From positions 1 through 64,000 of the forward strand of contig CAYRPN010000018.1 of assembly GCA_964426135.1 (NCBI GenBank): a DNA stretch of 64,000 nucleotides. Reading direction: 5' to 3'. This DNA comes from CAYRPN01 sp964426135. GTDB taxonomy: Bacteria; Planctomycetota; Phycisphaerae; Phycisphaerales; Phycisphaeraceae. The position numbers and the translations under genes were made by a program. The number at the start of each line of letters is the position of its first letter. The first letter of the stretch is position 1. The notes under the pieces are model-generated. The model made no database searches and was not told where the DNA came from. It was given only the letters and a program-made list of their open reading frames with translations. Positions 15,726 to 23,072 of this stretch are shown one piece after another.

Positions 15726-16595
15726 CCCTTTCTTCTTCAACCCATCATGCACGCTCATCGGCACGCGCTGGCTGCCGAGCGCGACGGTTTTCCGCGTGCC
15801 ATGATAATCACTGCCGCCGCTGGGCGTCAGCGCCAGTTTCGCCGCCAGTGCTTCGTATTTCTGCACCAGCGCCGGCGTGTGGTCGCTGTGGCGGGTTTCC
15901 ATGGCGTCGAGGCCCACATCGATCAGGCGGCGCACGGTGTATTCCAGTTCGTCGTCGCTTTGGCAACCCAGTTGCACCGGATGTGCCAGCACCGCGACGC
16001 CGCCGGCGCTGTGGATGGCGGCGATGGCGTCGCGCGGGTTCAGCCGATCGCGCCGGACATACGCGGCGCCGCGCGAGCCGATGTAGCGGTTGAACGCGTC
16101 CTGCATGCTCTTGACGTAACCCCGGGCAATGAGCACCTGCCCGATGTGCGGCCGACCCACGCTGGCGGTGCCTTCCTTGGCGGCGAGCGCCAGCACCTCG
16201 TCGTAATCGATGTTCACGCCCAGCGCCCGCAGCTTCGCGACGATGGCGGGATTGCGCTGCTCGCGGGCCCGCTGCATGTTTCGGCTGATCTCCTGCAGCG
16301 CTTCGTTCCCCGCATCCACGAACAGGCCCAGGATATGCAGCGTGCCCGATTGCCGCGGGTTGCCTTCGTCGTCGACCGGCTTGACCGCGGAAGGATCCGC
16401 GGAGACCTCGATGCCCGGGACGAACGTGATGCCCGCCGCGCGGCAACCTTCCGCCGCCTCGGCGAGGCCGGCGGTCGTGTCGTGATCGGTCAGAGCGATG
16501 GCGCTGACGCCGGCGGCGCGAGCCAGCGCGGCAAGATCGCGCGGAGCATCGGTGCCGTCGGACGCGGTGGAGTGCATGTGCAGATCGCAGAACAC
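15714..16595 (-). CDS. PHP-domain phosphoesterase (nucleoside 3',5'-bisphosphate phosphatase-like)
   Basis: 293 aa. Complete PHP metal site: DLHMHSTASDGT at the start, ALTDHDTT, PGIEVS, VAVLAHP, then METRHSDHT and GGSDYHG near the end. Length and the insertion around 75-180 (CRAAGITFVPGIEVSAD, HILGLFVD) match the COG0613 family, whose characterised members remove the 3'-phosphate from pAp or oligonucleotide ends. A GTG at 16595 begins six codons before the DLHMH motif; longer frames run into repeat DNA. The 3' end of the gene overlaps CCCTAAACCC repeat sequence, which encodes the last residues. Monocistronic. Confidence 0.85.
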   Translation of the reverse strand: MFCDLHMHSTASDGTDAPRDLAALARAAGVSAIALTDHDTTAGLAEAAEGCRAAGITFVPGIEVSADPSAVKPVDDEGNPRQSGTLHILGLFVDAGNEALQEISRNMQRAREQRNPAIVAKLRALGVNIDYDEVLALAAKEGTASVGRPHIGQVLIARGYVKSMQDAFNRYIGSRGAAYVRRDRLNPRDAIAAIHSAGGVAVLAHPVQLGCQSDDELEYTVRRLIDVGLDAMETRHSDHTPALVQKYEALAAKLALTPSGGSDYHGTRKTVALGSQRVPMSVHDGLKKKGFRV

Positions 16596-16656
16596 GCGGG
16601 AATGATAGTGGTGCGCACGGCGAGGGGCGACAGCGCTCCAATCGCGATGCCTTGCC

Positions 16657-16808
16657 GTTAGCCCCCGGCTCCGCCGGGGGAAACGGAATAGAGGAAGCGG
16701 GTCATCCCGCACGGCAGCGTCCGCATCTCCATCCGCATCTTTGCGGTCATCAAACGCGTGCATGGCGCGCCGCTCTCGGTCGTCCCCCGGCGGAGCCGGG
16801 GGCTAACG
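16657..16808. repeat. REPIN-like doublet, GTTAGCCCCCGGCTCC family
   Basis: GTTAGCCCCCGGCTCCGCCG at the left and CGGCGGAGCCGGGGGCTAAC at the right form a perfect inverted pair with a spacer of about 100 bases. The same doublet with a different spacer lies at 19321-19464. Confidence 0.8.
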
Positions 16809-16832
16809 GCGCGATGCCTCGCCGCCAATCCA

Positions 16833-17969
16833 TCACACCACGCGGCCGCGGGCATCGACGCGCAGCGGCACCGGTTCCTGTCCCGGCTCGCGCCACCAGA
16901 TTTGATCCTGCAGATTCACGCACACGCAGATGTGATTTGGAATCACGGTGACCCGCTCGCCCACTTTCGGGGCGCGGTCGCAGGCGGAAAGATCGACCTG
17001 CCCGTGCTCTTCAGTGAGCTTGGTGATCTTCGCCTGCGGGTACTGAATGATGTGGCCGTGGCCGCTGTCGGGAGCGACGGCGTTGCGATCGCTGGACAGT
17101 GTCTTGCTTCCGGCATCGATGACGACCTGGCCCGGCACGGCATCGCTGACGACGGTGCATTCGATGGTGGCGGCGACATCGTCGAACGTGCAGTACCCGC
17201 CGCGGACGCTGTTGAGGTCGTAGAAGATGTAAGTGCCGGGGCGAATCTCGGTGCCGCGCGTGACCAGGTGGGACTGGAACGCGCTGGGCGTGGAGCCGCC
17301 GGTGACGATTGGCGCGGCGAGTCCCTGCTTTTTCCAGAGGTCGATCGTTTCACCGAGGATCGCGTCGACGCCGCGCAGCGCCTCGGCCTGCGTTTCAGGG
17401 CGGGACCAGATGAAGCCGGGGTAGTACATGATGCCGTCGAGGCGGACGGGCGCCGGTGCGCGGACGGGCGGGGCCACTTCAAGCGGCCCCGCCGCGTGCG
17501 AGAGTTTGTCGATTTCCTGCGCGAGCTTGAGCGCCGCCTGCGGACCCTGCACGCCGGTGCGATGCAGACCCACATCGATATCCACGAGCAGGCCGATCGT
17601 GCTGCCTGCGGCGCGGGCGGCGGCGGCGAGGGTTTGCGCGGCAGTCAGCGAGTCGACGCCCACGCGGATTTTTTTCGTCCGCGCCAACGTCGCCAGCATG
17701 GTCGCCCGCGCTGCGTCGGCGATCGGGTACGCCACGAGAATGTCATCGCCCGCCTCGGCCATGACCTGCGCTTCGCCGGCTTTGGCGACGGTCAGGCCCA
17801 TCGCGCCGCCCTCGTTCAGTTGCATGCGGGCGAGCTTGATCGATTTGTGCGTCTTGGTGTGCGGGCGGAGTTTCAGGTCATGCGCGCGGGCGTACTCGCC
17901 GAGGCGGCGCAGGTTTCGCCGCACCTTGTCGGCGTCGATCACGAGGCTGGGGGTGGGAAGTGGTTGCAT
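16833..17969 (-). CDS. D-threonine aldolase / D-serine dehydratase-like PLP enzyme
   Basis: 378 aa, fold-type III PLP enzyme of the DSD1/D-threonine aldolase family. N-terminal TPSLVIDADKVRRNLRRL, then RPHTKTHKS with Lys39 as the likely Schiff-base lysine. GLLVDIDVGLHRTGV and GGSTPSAF are the barrel and phosphate-binding segments, GTYIFYDLN follows, and the C-terminal metal site IPNHICVCVNL supplies His and Cys ligands as in D-serine dehydratases. It should cleave or dehydrate a D-3-hydroxy amino acid; aldolase versus dehydratase cannot be told from sequence by eye. Followed upstream and downstream by repeats, so probably transcribed alone. Confidence 0.85.
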   Translation of the reverse strand: MQPLPTPSLVIDADKVRRNLRRLGEYARAHDLKLRPHTKTHKSIKLARMQLNEGGAMGLTVAKAGEAQVMAEAGDDILVAYPIADAARATMLATLARTKKIRVGVDSLTAAQTLAAAARAAGSTIGLLVDIDVGLHRTGVQGPQAALKLAQEIDKLSHAAGPLEVAPPVRAPAPVRLDGIMYYPGFIWSRPETQAEALRGVDAILGETIDLWKKQGLAAPIVTGGSTPSAFQSHLVTRGTEIRPGTYIFYDLNSVRGGYCTFDDVAATIECTVVSDAVPGQVVIDAGSKTLSSDRNAVAPDSGHGHIIQYPQAKITKLTEEHGQVDLSACDRAPKVGERVTVIPNHICVCVNLQDQIWWREPGQEPVPLRVDARGRVV

Positions 17970-17987
17970 GATTTTGCAGTGGAATCC

Positions 17988-18140
17988 CGCCCTTCGGGCG
18001 GGCGCTAAACGGGGGATGATGCGTCGTGCGAAACGGCAGCGCGTGTCGCGCTTCGGGCGGGCGCTAAACGGGGGATGGCGCGTCGTGCGGAACGGCAGCG
18101 CGTGTCGCGCTTCGGGCGGGCGCTAAATGGGGGATGGCGC
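17988..18140. repeat. tandem GGGCGCTAAACGGGGGAT / GCGCGTCGTGCG repeat block
   Basis: Three direct copies of a unit of about 60 bases containing CTTCGGGCGGGCGCTAAACG, then GGATGRYGCGTCGTGCGRAA and GGCAGCGCGTGTCGCG start at about 17993, 18050 and 18109. Unlike the other gaps, the copies are mainly in the same orientation. The remainder of 17970-18277 has no gene. Confidence 0.65.
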
Positions 18141-18277
18141 GTCGTGCGAAACTGGCAGCGCGTATTGCGCTGGTTTTGGCGATAACGGGCGGCGCGTGTT
18201 GCGCTGGTTTTGGCGCGGCACGGTGAAGCGCGATGGATCGTAACACGCGGCGCGAGTCCGGTGCTCGCTCCGCGCAA

Positions 18278-18306
18278 CGAAAAAACCCACCCTCGCGGGT
18301 GGGTTT
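18278..18306 (-). terminator. intrinsic terminator of the IscA-like gene
   Basis: On the minus strand AAACCCACCC-GCGA-GGGTGGGTTT is a perfect 10-bp stem followed by TTTC (plus-strand AAAAAA at 18280-18285). It lies 70 bases beyond the stop of the IscA-like gene. Confidence 0.85.
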
Positions 18307-18376
18307 GTGAATGGCATGTGATCGCAATCGTTGCCTGTTCTACAGACCACCGGTTGAACACCGGTCCTGCGCACGC

Positions 18377-18721
18377 TCACGCGCTGAACGATGAACCGCA
18401 ACCGCACGAGCTGGTGGCGTTGGGGTTGTTGAACACAAAGCCCCGGCCCATGACTTCGTCGCGGAAGTCGATCGTGACGCCGTCGAGGTACAGGTGGCTC
18501 TTGGGATCGCAGACGACGGTGACGCCGTGCTGATCGAAGCGCTCAAAGGCGTTGTCGTCGGCTTCGGTGAGGTCGAGGATGTACGAGAACCCGGAGCAGC
18601 CGCCGCCCTTGACGCCGACGCGCAGACGGACCTTGCTCGGATCGAGTCCGCCGTCCTTGGCCTGGTCGTCAATGATGGACTTGATTTCCTTGGCAGCAAC
18701 TTCAGTCAGAAAAATGGCCAT
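18377..18721 (-). CDS. HesB/IscA-family Fe-S cluster carrier
   Basis: 114 aa A-type carrier protein that accepts and delivers [2Fe-2S]/[4Fe-4S] clusters. The three cluster cysteines are present: Cys42 in GVKGGGCSGFSY, and Cys106 and Cys108 in SSCGCGSSFSA. AAKEIKSII and VTIDFRDEVMGRGFVFNNPNA are also family-typical. The ATG at 18721 is preferred over 18736 because the GGAGA that contains the upstream ATG makes a good ribosome-binding site for it. No isc/suf genes adjoin; it is a single-gene unit with its own terminator. IscA, ErpA and SufA cannot be separated here. Confidence 0.9.
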   Translation of the reverse strand: MAIFLTEVAAKEIKSIIDDQAKDGGLDPSKVRLRVGVKGGGCSGFSYILDLTEADDNAFERFDQHGVTVVCDPKSHLYLDGVTIDFRDEVMGRGFVFNNPNATSSCGCGSSFSA

Positions 18722-19138
18722 GCCTGTGATCTCCATTGATGTTCGAGTAAACGAGCCGACGCATCATAGGGACTTGCGCGGGTGAAATTCAACTGGTATT
18801 TGTGAATTGCTACCGGACGAATCAATCCGAAGAAGTGCCGGTGTTGGCTTGCTCATTCAGCGGCTGATGATCGTCCCAGGTAGCCCAGGCCGCCGTGCGC
18901 CGAAGCGCCGGATCGAACATTCCCGGTTCATCGTGTCGCGCCTTTCACAGAGCCCTCAGCCCAGGCCCCAGCAAGTTTTCAGGCACGCAGCGCACGAGTC
19001 GCGCGGCTCGGCGGGCATCGTGGTTCGGGTGGAGACGGGCAACGTGATTTCGCCCCGCGGACCTCGCGCTGGGTCATTCTCAAACGCCACCGCCCGTGTG
19101 GCGATGGCCCCGGAACGGACGGTTCTGAAAAAGAAAAA
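18722..19138. other. intergenic stretch without identifiable feature
   Basis: About 417 bases between the IscA-like gene and tRNA-Glu. I see no credible coding frame, hairpin-plus-T terminator or repeat doublet here. The promoter of the IscA-like gene should lie at its left end. Confidence 0.5.
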
Positions 19139-19213
19139 TGCCCCCAAGGGGATTTGAACCCCTGTTTCTAGGATGAGAACCTAGCGTCCTAGGCCAGGCT
19201 AGACGATGGGGGC
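19139..19213 (-). tRNA. tRNA-Glu (CTC)
   Basis: The minus strand folds as a 75-base tRNA. The acceptor is GCCCCCA/TGGGGGC with discriminator A. The anticodon stem CTAGG/CCTAG closes the loop TTCTCAT (anticodon CTC), and the T arm contains GGTTCAAATCC. CCA is not encoded. The next minus-strand bases are TTTTTC, giving a simple termination signal. Reads GAG codons. Confidence 0.95.
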
Positions 19214-19320
19214 ATCGTTCGGGGGAAAGAATAGCGGGAGCAGCGCGAAAACTCAACTTCACCGAGCGTGATCTCGGCGGCATTGTCAACCTGAGTTTTG
19301 GATCAGGCGCGGCTTCGCGC

Positions 19321-19464
19321 CGTTAGCCCCCGGCTCCGCCGGGGGAGGAGCGCGGTAGAGGTCGATCGCGCAAGAACCGCACGGCAGAGTCCGCGCTTCG
19401 ACGATCATCGACCGCAAATTGCCCGCCACCATCACCCCACCCCCGGCGGAGCCGGGGGCTAACG
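19321..19464. repeat. REPIN-like doublet, CGTTAGCCCCCGGCTCC family
   Basis: CGTTAGCCCCCGGCTCCGCC at 19321 faces CGGCGGAGCCGGGGGCTAAC ending at 19464, with a spacer of about 95 bases. Same arms as the doublet at 16657-16808. It fills the space between ileS and the tRNA. Confidence 0.8.
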
Positions 19465-19521
19465 GATTATCCGAAGCTCAGGTTGCCAGAGCCGCGGTGG
19501 CTCTGGCAACGCGATCGCTGG

Positions 19522-22500
19522 TCACGCCAGACCAACCGCCGCGGCGTCGCGGTCGCTGAGCATGCCTCCGGTCTCGCCTTCGCCGCGATGCTTCACGGTG
19601 CCGTCGCGCTTCCAGCTTCGCTCGCATCGCGGCTCGTTGCGAAGATCGATCACCTCGGCGACGCCGAAGGTCGCTTCGCTGTGGCCGTGACCCTCCGGGG
19701 CGCTGGGCTTCATGGCGACAAACTCGAATCGGCTGATGCCGCAGAGATCCGCCAGGTCCACCCGGCTGAACGCGTCGAGGCACGCATCCGCGCCGGTCAC
19801 CCGCAGGCCCATGTCCAGCGGGTTGTCCACGCCCTGCGTCTGCCGCGCGGTTTCCAGCGATTTCATCCAGGCCGCGCGACCGTCCATCAGGAGCGGCCAA
19901 AGCTCGAACACCGGCACGATCATCGGCTGCGGCAACAGCTCGAGATGCACGCTCTGCGCCGCGGTCACGTTCTTAAGCTCGCGCCCGTGCAGCGACGCCC
20001 ACGCCTCCTCCGCCGTGTAAGGCAGGATCGGCGCGAACAGGCGAATCACCGCGCTGGCGATTTCGTACATCGCCGTCTGCGTGCGACGGCGGCGCGGGCT
20101 GTCGGGCTTGTCGCAATACAGGCGATCCTTCGTCGCCGCCAGATAAATCGCCGACAGCGTCTCATTGCAGAAATGGAAGATGGATTCGCTGACGACGCCG
20201 TACTGGAAATGCTCGTAAGCGTGCCGGCACTTGCGGATCAGTTCGTTGAGCTGCTCCATCGCCCAGGCGTCGATGCTGGTGGCGTCCTCCAAAGCCCAGG
20301 CATGGCCATGCCTGGGCTTTTCAAAATCGCCCAGATTGCTCAGCAAGAACCGCATCGTGTTGCGAACCTTGCGATACTCTTCGCCCGCCAGGTCGAAGTA
20401 GCTCTTGTCCACCTTGATGTCGTTGTCCGTGTTCAGCGAGCACACCCACCAGCGACACACATCCGCGCCGTAGTCCTTGAGCAGCACATCGACTTCCAGC
20501 GTGTTGCCCAGCGACTTGCTCATCTTCTTGCCGTCTTTGTCCACCATGAACCCATGCGTGAGCACCGTCTTGAACGGCGACCGCCCGGTCACGCCCAGGG
20601 CCGGCAGGAGCGAGCACTGGAACCAGCCGCGATGCTGGTCGGAGCCTTCGAGGTAGAGATCGGTGACGGGGCGCTGCTCTTTGACGGGATCGTGTGCCAG
20701 GCCGCGCTGCACCATGACAGCGTTCCAGGATGAGCCGGACTCGAACCAGACATCGAAGATGTCGGAAGCTTTGCGGAGCGCGGCAAAGCCCAGGCATGGC
20801 AATGCCTGGGCTTTGCCTTCGCAGCGCAACCACTGCGGCGCCGCGGGATCATTCGCCGAGTCGTACTCCGCAAGCAGGTCTTTCGGCTCCAGTTTGAACC
20901 ATGCGTCCGATCCATGCTTGCGCACGACATTGGCGACGGCCTGCACGCTGGCTTGCGTGAGCAAGAACTCGCCGGGTTTTTCGCCAAAGAACGCGGGGAT
21001 CGGCAGGCCCCAGGCGCGCTGACGCGAGAGGCACCAGTCCGGCCGCGATTCGAGCATGCCGCGCATCCGGTTGCGGCCCCATTCGGGGAGGAACTGCACG
21101 TCCTTTTCCGTTTCGTGCAGGGCGAGTTGGCGAAGGGTGCGCGATGTTGCGGCGTCCGCGCGGGGCAAAGCCCCGCGGCTAAACGCGGCAGGGGCGAACG
21201 GGGAATCCACGCCCACAAACCACTGCTCCGTCGCCCGGAAAATCACCGGCGTCTTGCTGCGCCAGTCGTGCGGATAACTGTGCGTGAACTTGTGATCCAG
21301 GAGCAGATGCCCGCTGGCGCGCAGCTTCTCCAACACGATGCCGTTGGCGTCCCACACGCTCTTGCCGCGCAGCCAGGTGGGCGCGGTGTCGTCGAAGGTG
21401 CCGTCGGCGAGCACGGGGCAGTAGATCGGCAGCTTTTCGCGCAGGCCGGTCTGGTAGTCCTCCGTGCCGTGGCCCGGCGCGGTGTGCACGAGGCCGCAGC
21501 CGTCTTCGATCGTGACATAGTCGGCGGCCATCACGGTGTAGAGCGCGTCGAGTGTGGCGCCGCCAGGGCCGGTCCCCTGGCCCTTGGCCCCTGGCCCCTG
21601 GCCCTCTTCCACAAACGGATGCACGTACCGCATGCCCACGAGGTTGAAGCCCTCCGTCACGCCGACGATCTGCATCGCGTCGTCCTTCATCGACGCGGCA
21701 AGCTTGCCCGCCAGTTCCTCCGCGACGACCGCAAGCCTGCCCTTGATCCGCACCAGCGCGTAGCGATACGACGGATGCACCGCCACGCCCATGTTGGCCG
21801 GCAGCGTCCAGGGCGTCGTCGTCCAGATCATGAAATGCACCGGCTCGCTTCGCAGCGGCGAATCATCGCCGACGAACTCATCGAACAAACCATCGCGCGA
21901 CTGCGGCGCGACCTCGAACAGCACGTACACGCTCGTGTCCTCGCGGTCCTCGTATTCCAGTTCCGCCTCCGCCAGCGCGGTCTGATTCGCGATCGACCAG
22001 TGCACTGGTTTGAGCGCGCGATAAACGAGACCTTTGCCCACGAGGTCGGCGAAAACCTCCAGCGTCGCCGCCTCAAACTCCGGCAACATGGTCAGGTACG
22101 GATGCTCGTAATCCGCCAGCGTCAGCAGCCGCTGCATCTGGCCCATCTGCAGCTTGATGAATTTTTCCGCGTACTTGCGGCAGTCCCGGCGGACGGACAT
22201 GGCAAAAGGAAGGGCCGAGGGAACAGGGCCGAGGGCCGAGGGGTCGGAGGATTTCGGATTTTGGACTTCGGATTGCGGATCGGGCTTGGTGCCTTGCCCC
22301 TCGGTCGCTGGGTCGCTGGATCCCTCGGTCCCTTTCCCTTGGCCCTCGGCCCTCGGCCCTTGGCCCTTTTCTTGCCTTTCCTGCATCACCTTGTGCTCGA
22401 TGGGCAGGCCGTGACAGTCCCAGCCGGGGATGTAGGGCACGTCGTAGCCGAGCATGGTCTTGCTGCGCACGACGAGATCTTTCAGGACCTTGTTGAGCAG

Positions 22501-22737
22501 GTGGCCCAGGTGAATCGAGCCGTTGGCGTAGGGCGGGCCGTCGTGGAAGACGAAGCGCTTGCTCGGATCGTCCGTCCCGCGGGCGGCGCGGATGGCTTCG
22601 TACAGCTTCTGCTCCTGCCATCGCTTCAGCGCGGCCGGCTCGTTCTGCACGAGATTCGCCTTCATGCCGAAGCTGGTCTTGGGCAGGTTCAGCGTGTCCT
22701 TGAACGATTTCTTTTTGGGAGCGGTGGTGTCGGACAT
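19522..22737 (-). CDS. ileS: isoleucyl-tRNA synthetase with several in-frame repeat insertions
   Basis: 1071 aa, about 100 longer than usual. Class I motifs: His76-Leu-Gly-His79 (HIGH) and Lys738-Met-Ser-Lys-Ser742 (KMSKS). Also GWDCHGLPIEHKV, the CP1 editing-domain segments TTTPWTLPANMGVAVHP and VHTAPGHGTEDY, and DVWFESGSSW. Charges tRNA-Ile in the cytosol. Five stretches of repeat-like sequence interrupt the family pattern: residues about 123-178 (GQGPRAEGQGKGTEG...), 377-393, 513-532, 638-655 and 806-816; their DNA is palindromic or low-complexity repeat. The C-terminus has RCERSWKRDG where many IleRS have a Cys4 zinc site, so that zinc site is incomplete. A 19-codon leader with Ile codons and a terminator precede it, suggesting attenuation. 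ATG at 22737 begins the conserved SFKDTLNLPKTSF region. Confidence 0.95.
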   Translation of the reverse strand: MSDTTAPKKKSFKDTLNLPKTSFGMKANLVQNEPAALKRWQEQKLYEAIRAARGTDDPSKRFVFHDGPPYANGSIHLGHLLNKVLKDLVVRSKTMLGYDVPYIPGWDCHGLPIEHKVMQERQEKGQGPRAEGQGKGTEGSSDPATEGQGTKPDPQSEVQNPKSSDPSALGPVPSALPFAMSVRRDCRKYAEKFIKLQMGQMQRLLTLADYEHPYLTMLPEFEAATLEVFADLVGKGLVYRALKPVHWSIANQTALAEAELEYEDREDTSVYVLFEVAPQSRDGLFDEFVGDDSPLRSEPVHFMIWTTTPWTLPANMGVAVHPSYRYALVRIKGRLAVVAEELAGKLAASMKDDAMQIVGVTEGFNLVGMRYVHPFVEEGQGPGAKGQGTGPGGATLDALYTVMAADYVTIEDGCGLVHTAPGHGTEDYQTGLREKLPIYCPVLADGTFDDTAPTWLRGKSVWDANGIVLEKLRASGHLLLDHKFTHSYPHDWRSKTPVIFRATEQWFVGVDSPFAPAAFSRGALPRADAATSRTLRQLALHETEKDVQFLPEWGRNRMRGMLESRPDWCLSRQRAWGLPIPAFFGEKPGEFLLTQASVQAVANVVRKHGSDAWFKLEPKDLLAEYDSANDPAAPQWLRCEGKAQALPCLGFAALRKASDIFDVWFESGSSWNAVMVQRGLAHDPVKEQRPVTDLYLEGSDQHRGWFQCSLLPALGVTGRSPFKTVLTHGFMVDKDGKKMSKSLGNTLEVDVLLKDYGADVCRWWVCSLNTDNDIKVDKSYFDLAGEEYRKVRNTMRFLLSNLGDFEKPRHGHAWALEDATSIDAWAMEQLNELIRKCRHAYEHFQYGVVSESIFHFCNETLSAIYLAATKDRLYCDKPDSPRRRRTQTAMYEIASAVIRLFAPILPYTAEEAWASLHGRELKNVTAAQSVHLELLPQPMIVPVFELWPLLMDGRAAWMKSLETARQTQGVDNPLDMGLRVTGADACLDAFSRVDLADLCGISRFEFVAMKPSAPEGHGHSEATFGVAEVIDLRNEPRCERSWKRDGTVKHRGEGETGGMLSDRDAAAVGLA
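20290..20322. repeat. palindromic repeat in ileS, AAAGCCCAGGCATGGC copy a
   Basis: AAAGCCCAGGCATGGCCATG continuing to CCTGGGCTTT is a near-perfect 31-base palindrome. It encodes residues about 806-816 of IleRS in frame. A second copy with one central change is at 20781-20811, so the same element sits twice in one gene. Confidence 0.8.
20775..20826. repeat. palindromic repeat in ileS, AAAGCCCAGGCATGGC copy b
   Basis: AAAGCCCAGGCATGGCAATG then CCTGGGCTTTGCC; it encodes about residues 638-655. It directly precedes the conserved SDIFDVWFESGSSW motif, so the insertion is tolerated next to the catalytic core. Confidence 0.8.
21142..21201. repeat. in-frame repeat in ileS, GCGGGGCAAAGCCCCGCGGC
   Basis: GCGGGGCAAAGCCCCGCGGC followed by TAAACGCGG on the plus strand, read in reverse as residues about 513-532 (PFAPAAFSRGALPRADAATS). 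The palindrome plus CTAAACG is the same design as the intergenic TTTAGCGACGGGGCTTGCCC elements (29805-29939, 31585-31662) and the single copy at 44855-44880. Confidence 0.75.
21559..21609. repeat. in-frame GGCCCCTGGCCCCTGG tandem repeat in ileS
   Basis: GGTCCCCTGGCCCTTGGCCC then CTGGCCCCTGGCCCTC encodes residues about 377-393 (EEGQGPGAKGQGTGPGG). Same heptad word family as the larger insertion at 22204-22371, but here a single arm. Confidence 0.7.
22204..22371. repeat. in-frame inverted pair of GGCCGAGGGCCGAGGG words in ileS (56 codons)
   Basis: Left arm 22211-22250 has GGGCCGAGGGAACAGGGCCG-type words; right arm 22313-22372 has CCCTTGGCCCTCGGCCCTCG. A spacer with GATTTCGGATTTTGGACTTC lies between. 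The whole doublet is open in the ileS frame and gives a Gly/Gln/Glu/Pro-rich loop between LPIEHKVMQE and SVRRDCRKYA. A full intergenic-type doublet inside an essential gene is unusual. Confidence 0.8.
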
Positions 22738-22844
22738 GGCGAGAAGTCAGGAGTGAGGAGTGAGAATCGAGGAGTGAGGCGTAGTCGCCGGCGAGCCGGG
22801 CCGTGTCGGCCCGACGAATTTCGTTTGCAACTTCCAAAACGCAA

Positions 22845-22871
22845 CAAGCCCCGCCGCGTGGGCAGGGCTTG
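22845..22871 (-). terminator. leader terminator upstream of ileS
   Basis: Minus strand: CAAGCCCTGCC-CACGC-GGCGGGGCTTG, an 11-bp stem with one wobble, followed by TTGCGTTTTGG. It is located between the Ile-rich leader peptide (22906-22965) and the ileS start. The word GCAGGGTT just after the leader stop can pair with AAGCCCTGC of this stem with one bulge, giving a plausible antiterminator. Confidence 0.6.
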
Positions 22872-22905
22872 CGAAGGATCGAACCACCATCGCGGAACCC
22901 TGCGG

Positions 22906-22965
22906 CTAGGGCGTGCTGATGATAATGCGAATGGCGGCGGGTTGTTGGGGAAGGCGCGGGAGCAT
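22906..22965 (-). CDS. ileS leader peptide with Ile codon cluster
   Basis: Nineteen codons: MLPRLPQQPAAIRIIISTP then TAG. Four of five consecutive residues near the end are Ile (ATT CGC ATT ATC ATC), placed 4 to 8 codons before the stop, as in classical attenuator leader peptides. It lies upstream of ileS on the same strand and is followed by an alternative-pairing word and a terminator hairpin. Ribosome stalling at Ile codons when Ile-tRNA is scarce would favour read-through into ileS. No strong Shine-Dalgarno is visible, which is the weak point. The regulatory model is inference from layout; I know of no described example in planctomycetes. Confidence 0.55.
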   Translation of the reverse strand: MLPRLPQQPAAIRIIISTP

Positions 22966-23014
22966 TGGTCGAAAGTGTAGGCGCCGTGGAGCATGTTCGC
23001 GAGTGCAGACACGG

Positions 23015-23046
23015 AAAAAAGAAACCTCTCCCGAAGGAGAGGTTTC
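23015..23046 (-). terminator. intrinsic terminator of the PEP-CTERM gene
   Basis: Minus strand GAAACCTCTCC-TTCG-GGAGAGGTTTC is a perfect 11-bp stem with a UUCG loop, followed by TTTTTTCC. It lies 27 bases after the stop of the 23073-24392 gene and separates it from the ileS leader. Confidence 0.9.
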
Positions 23047-23072
23047 GGTCTGCACTGGATTGTTGAATCGGA

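Noticed and set aside
22740..23012. 107-codon frame through the ileS leader region
   Set aside because: It runs through the terminator hairpin and repeat tract and has Arg/Pro/Ser-biased composition. The 19-codon Ile-rich frame is the more meaningful reading.
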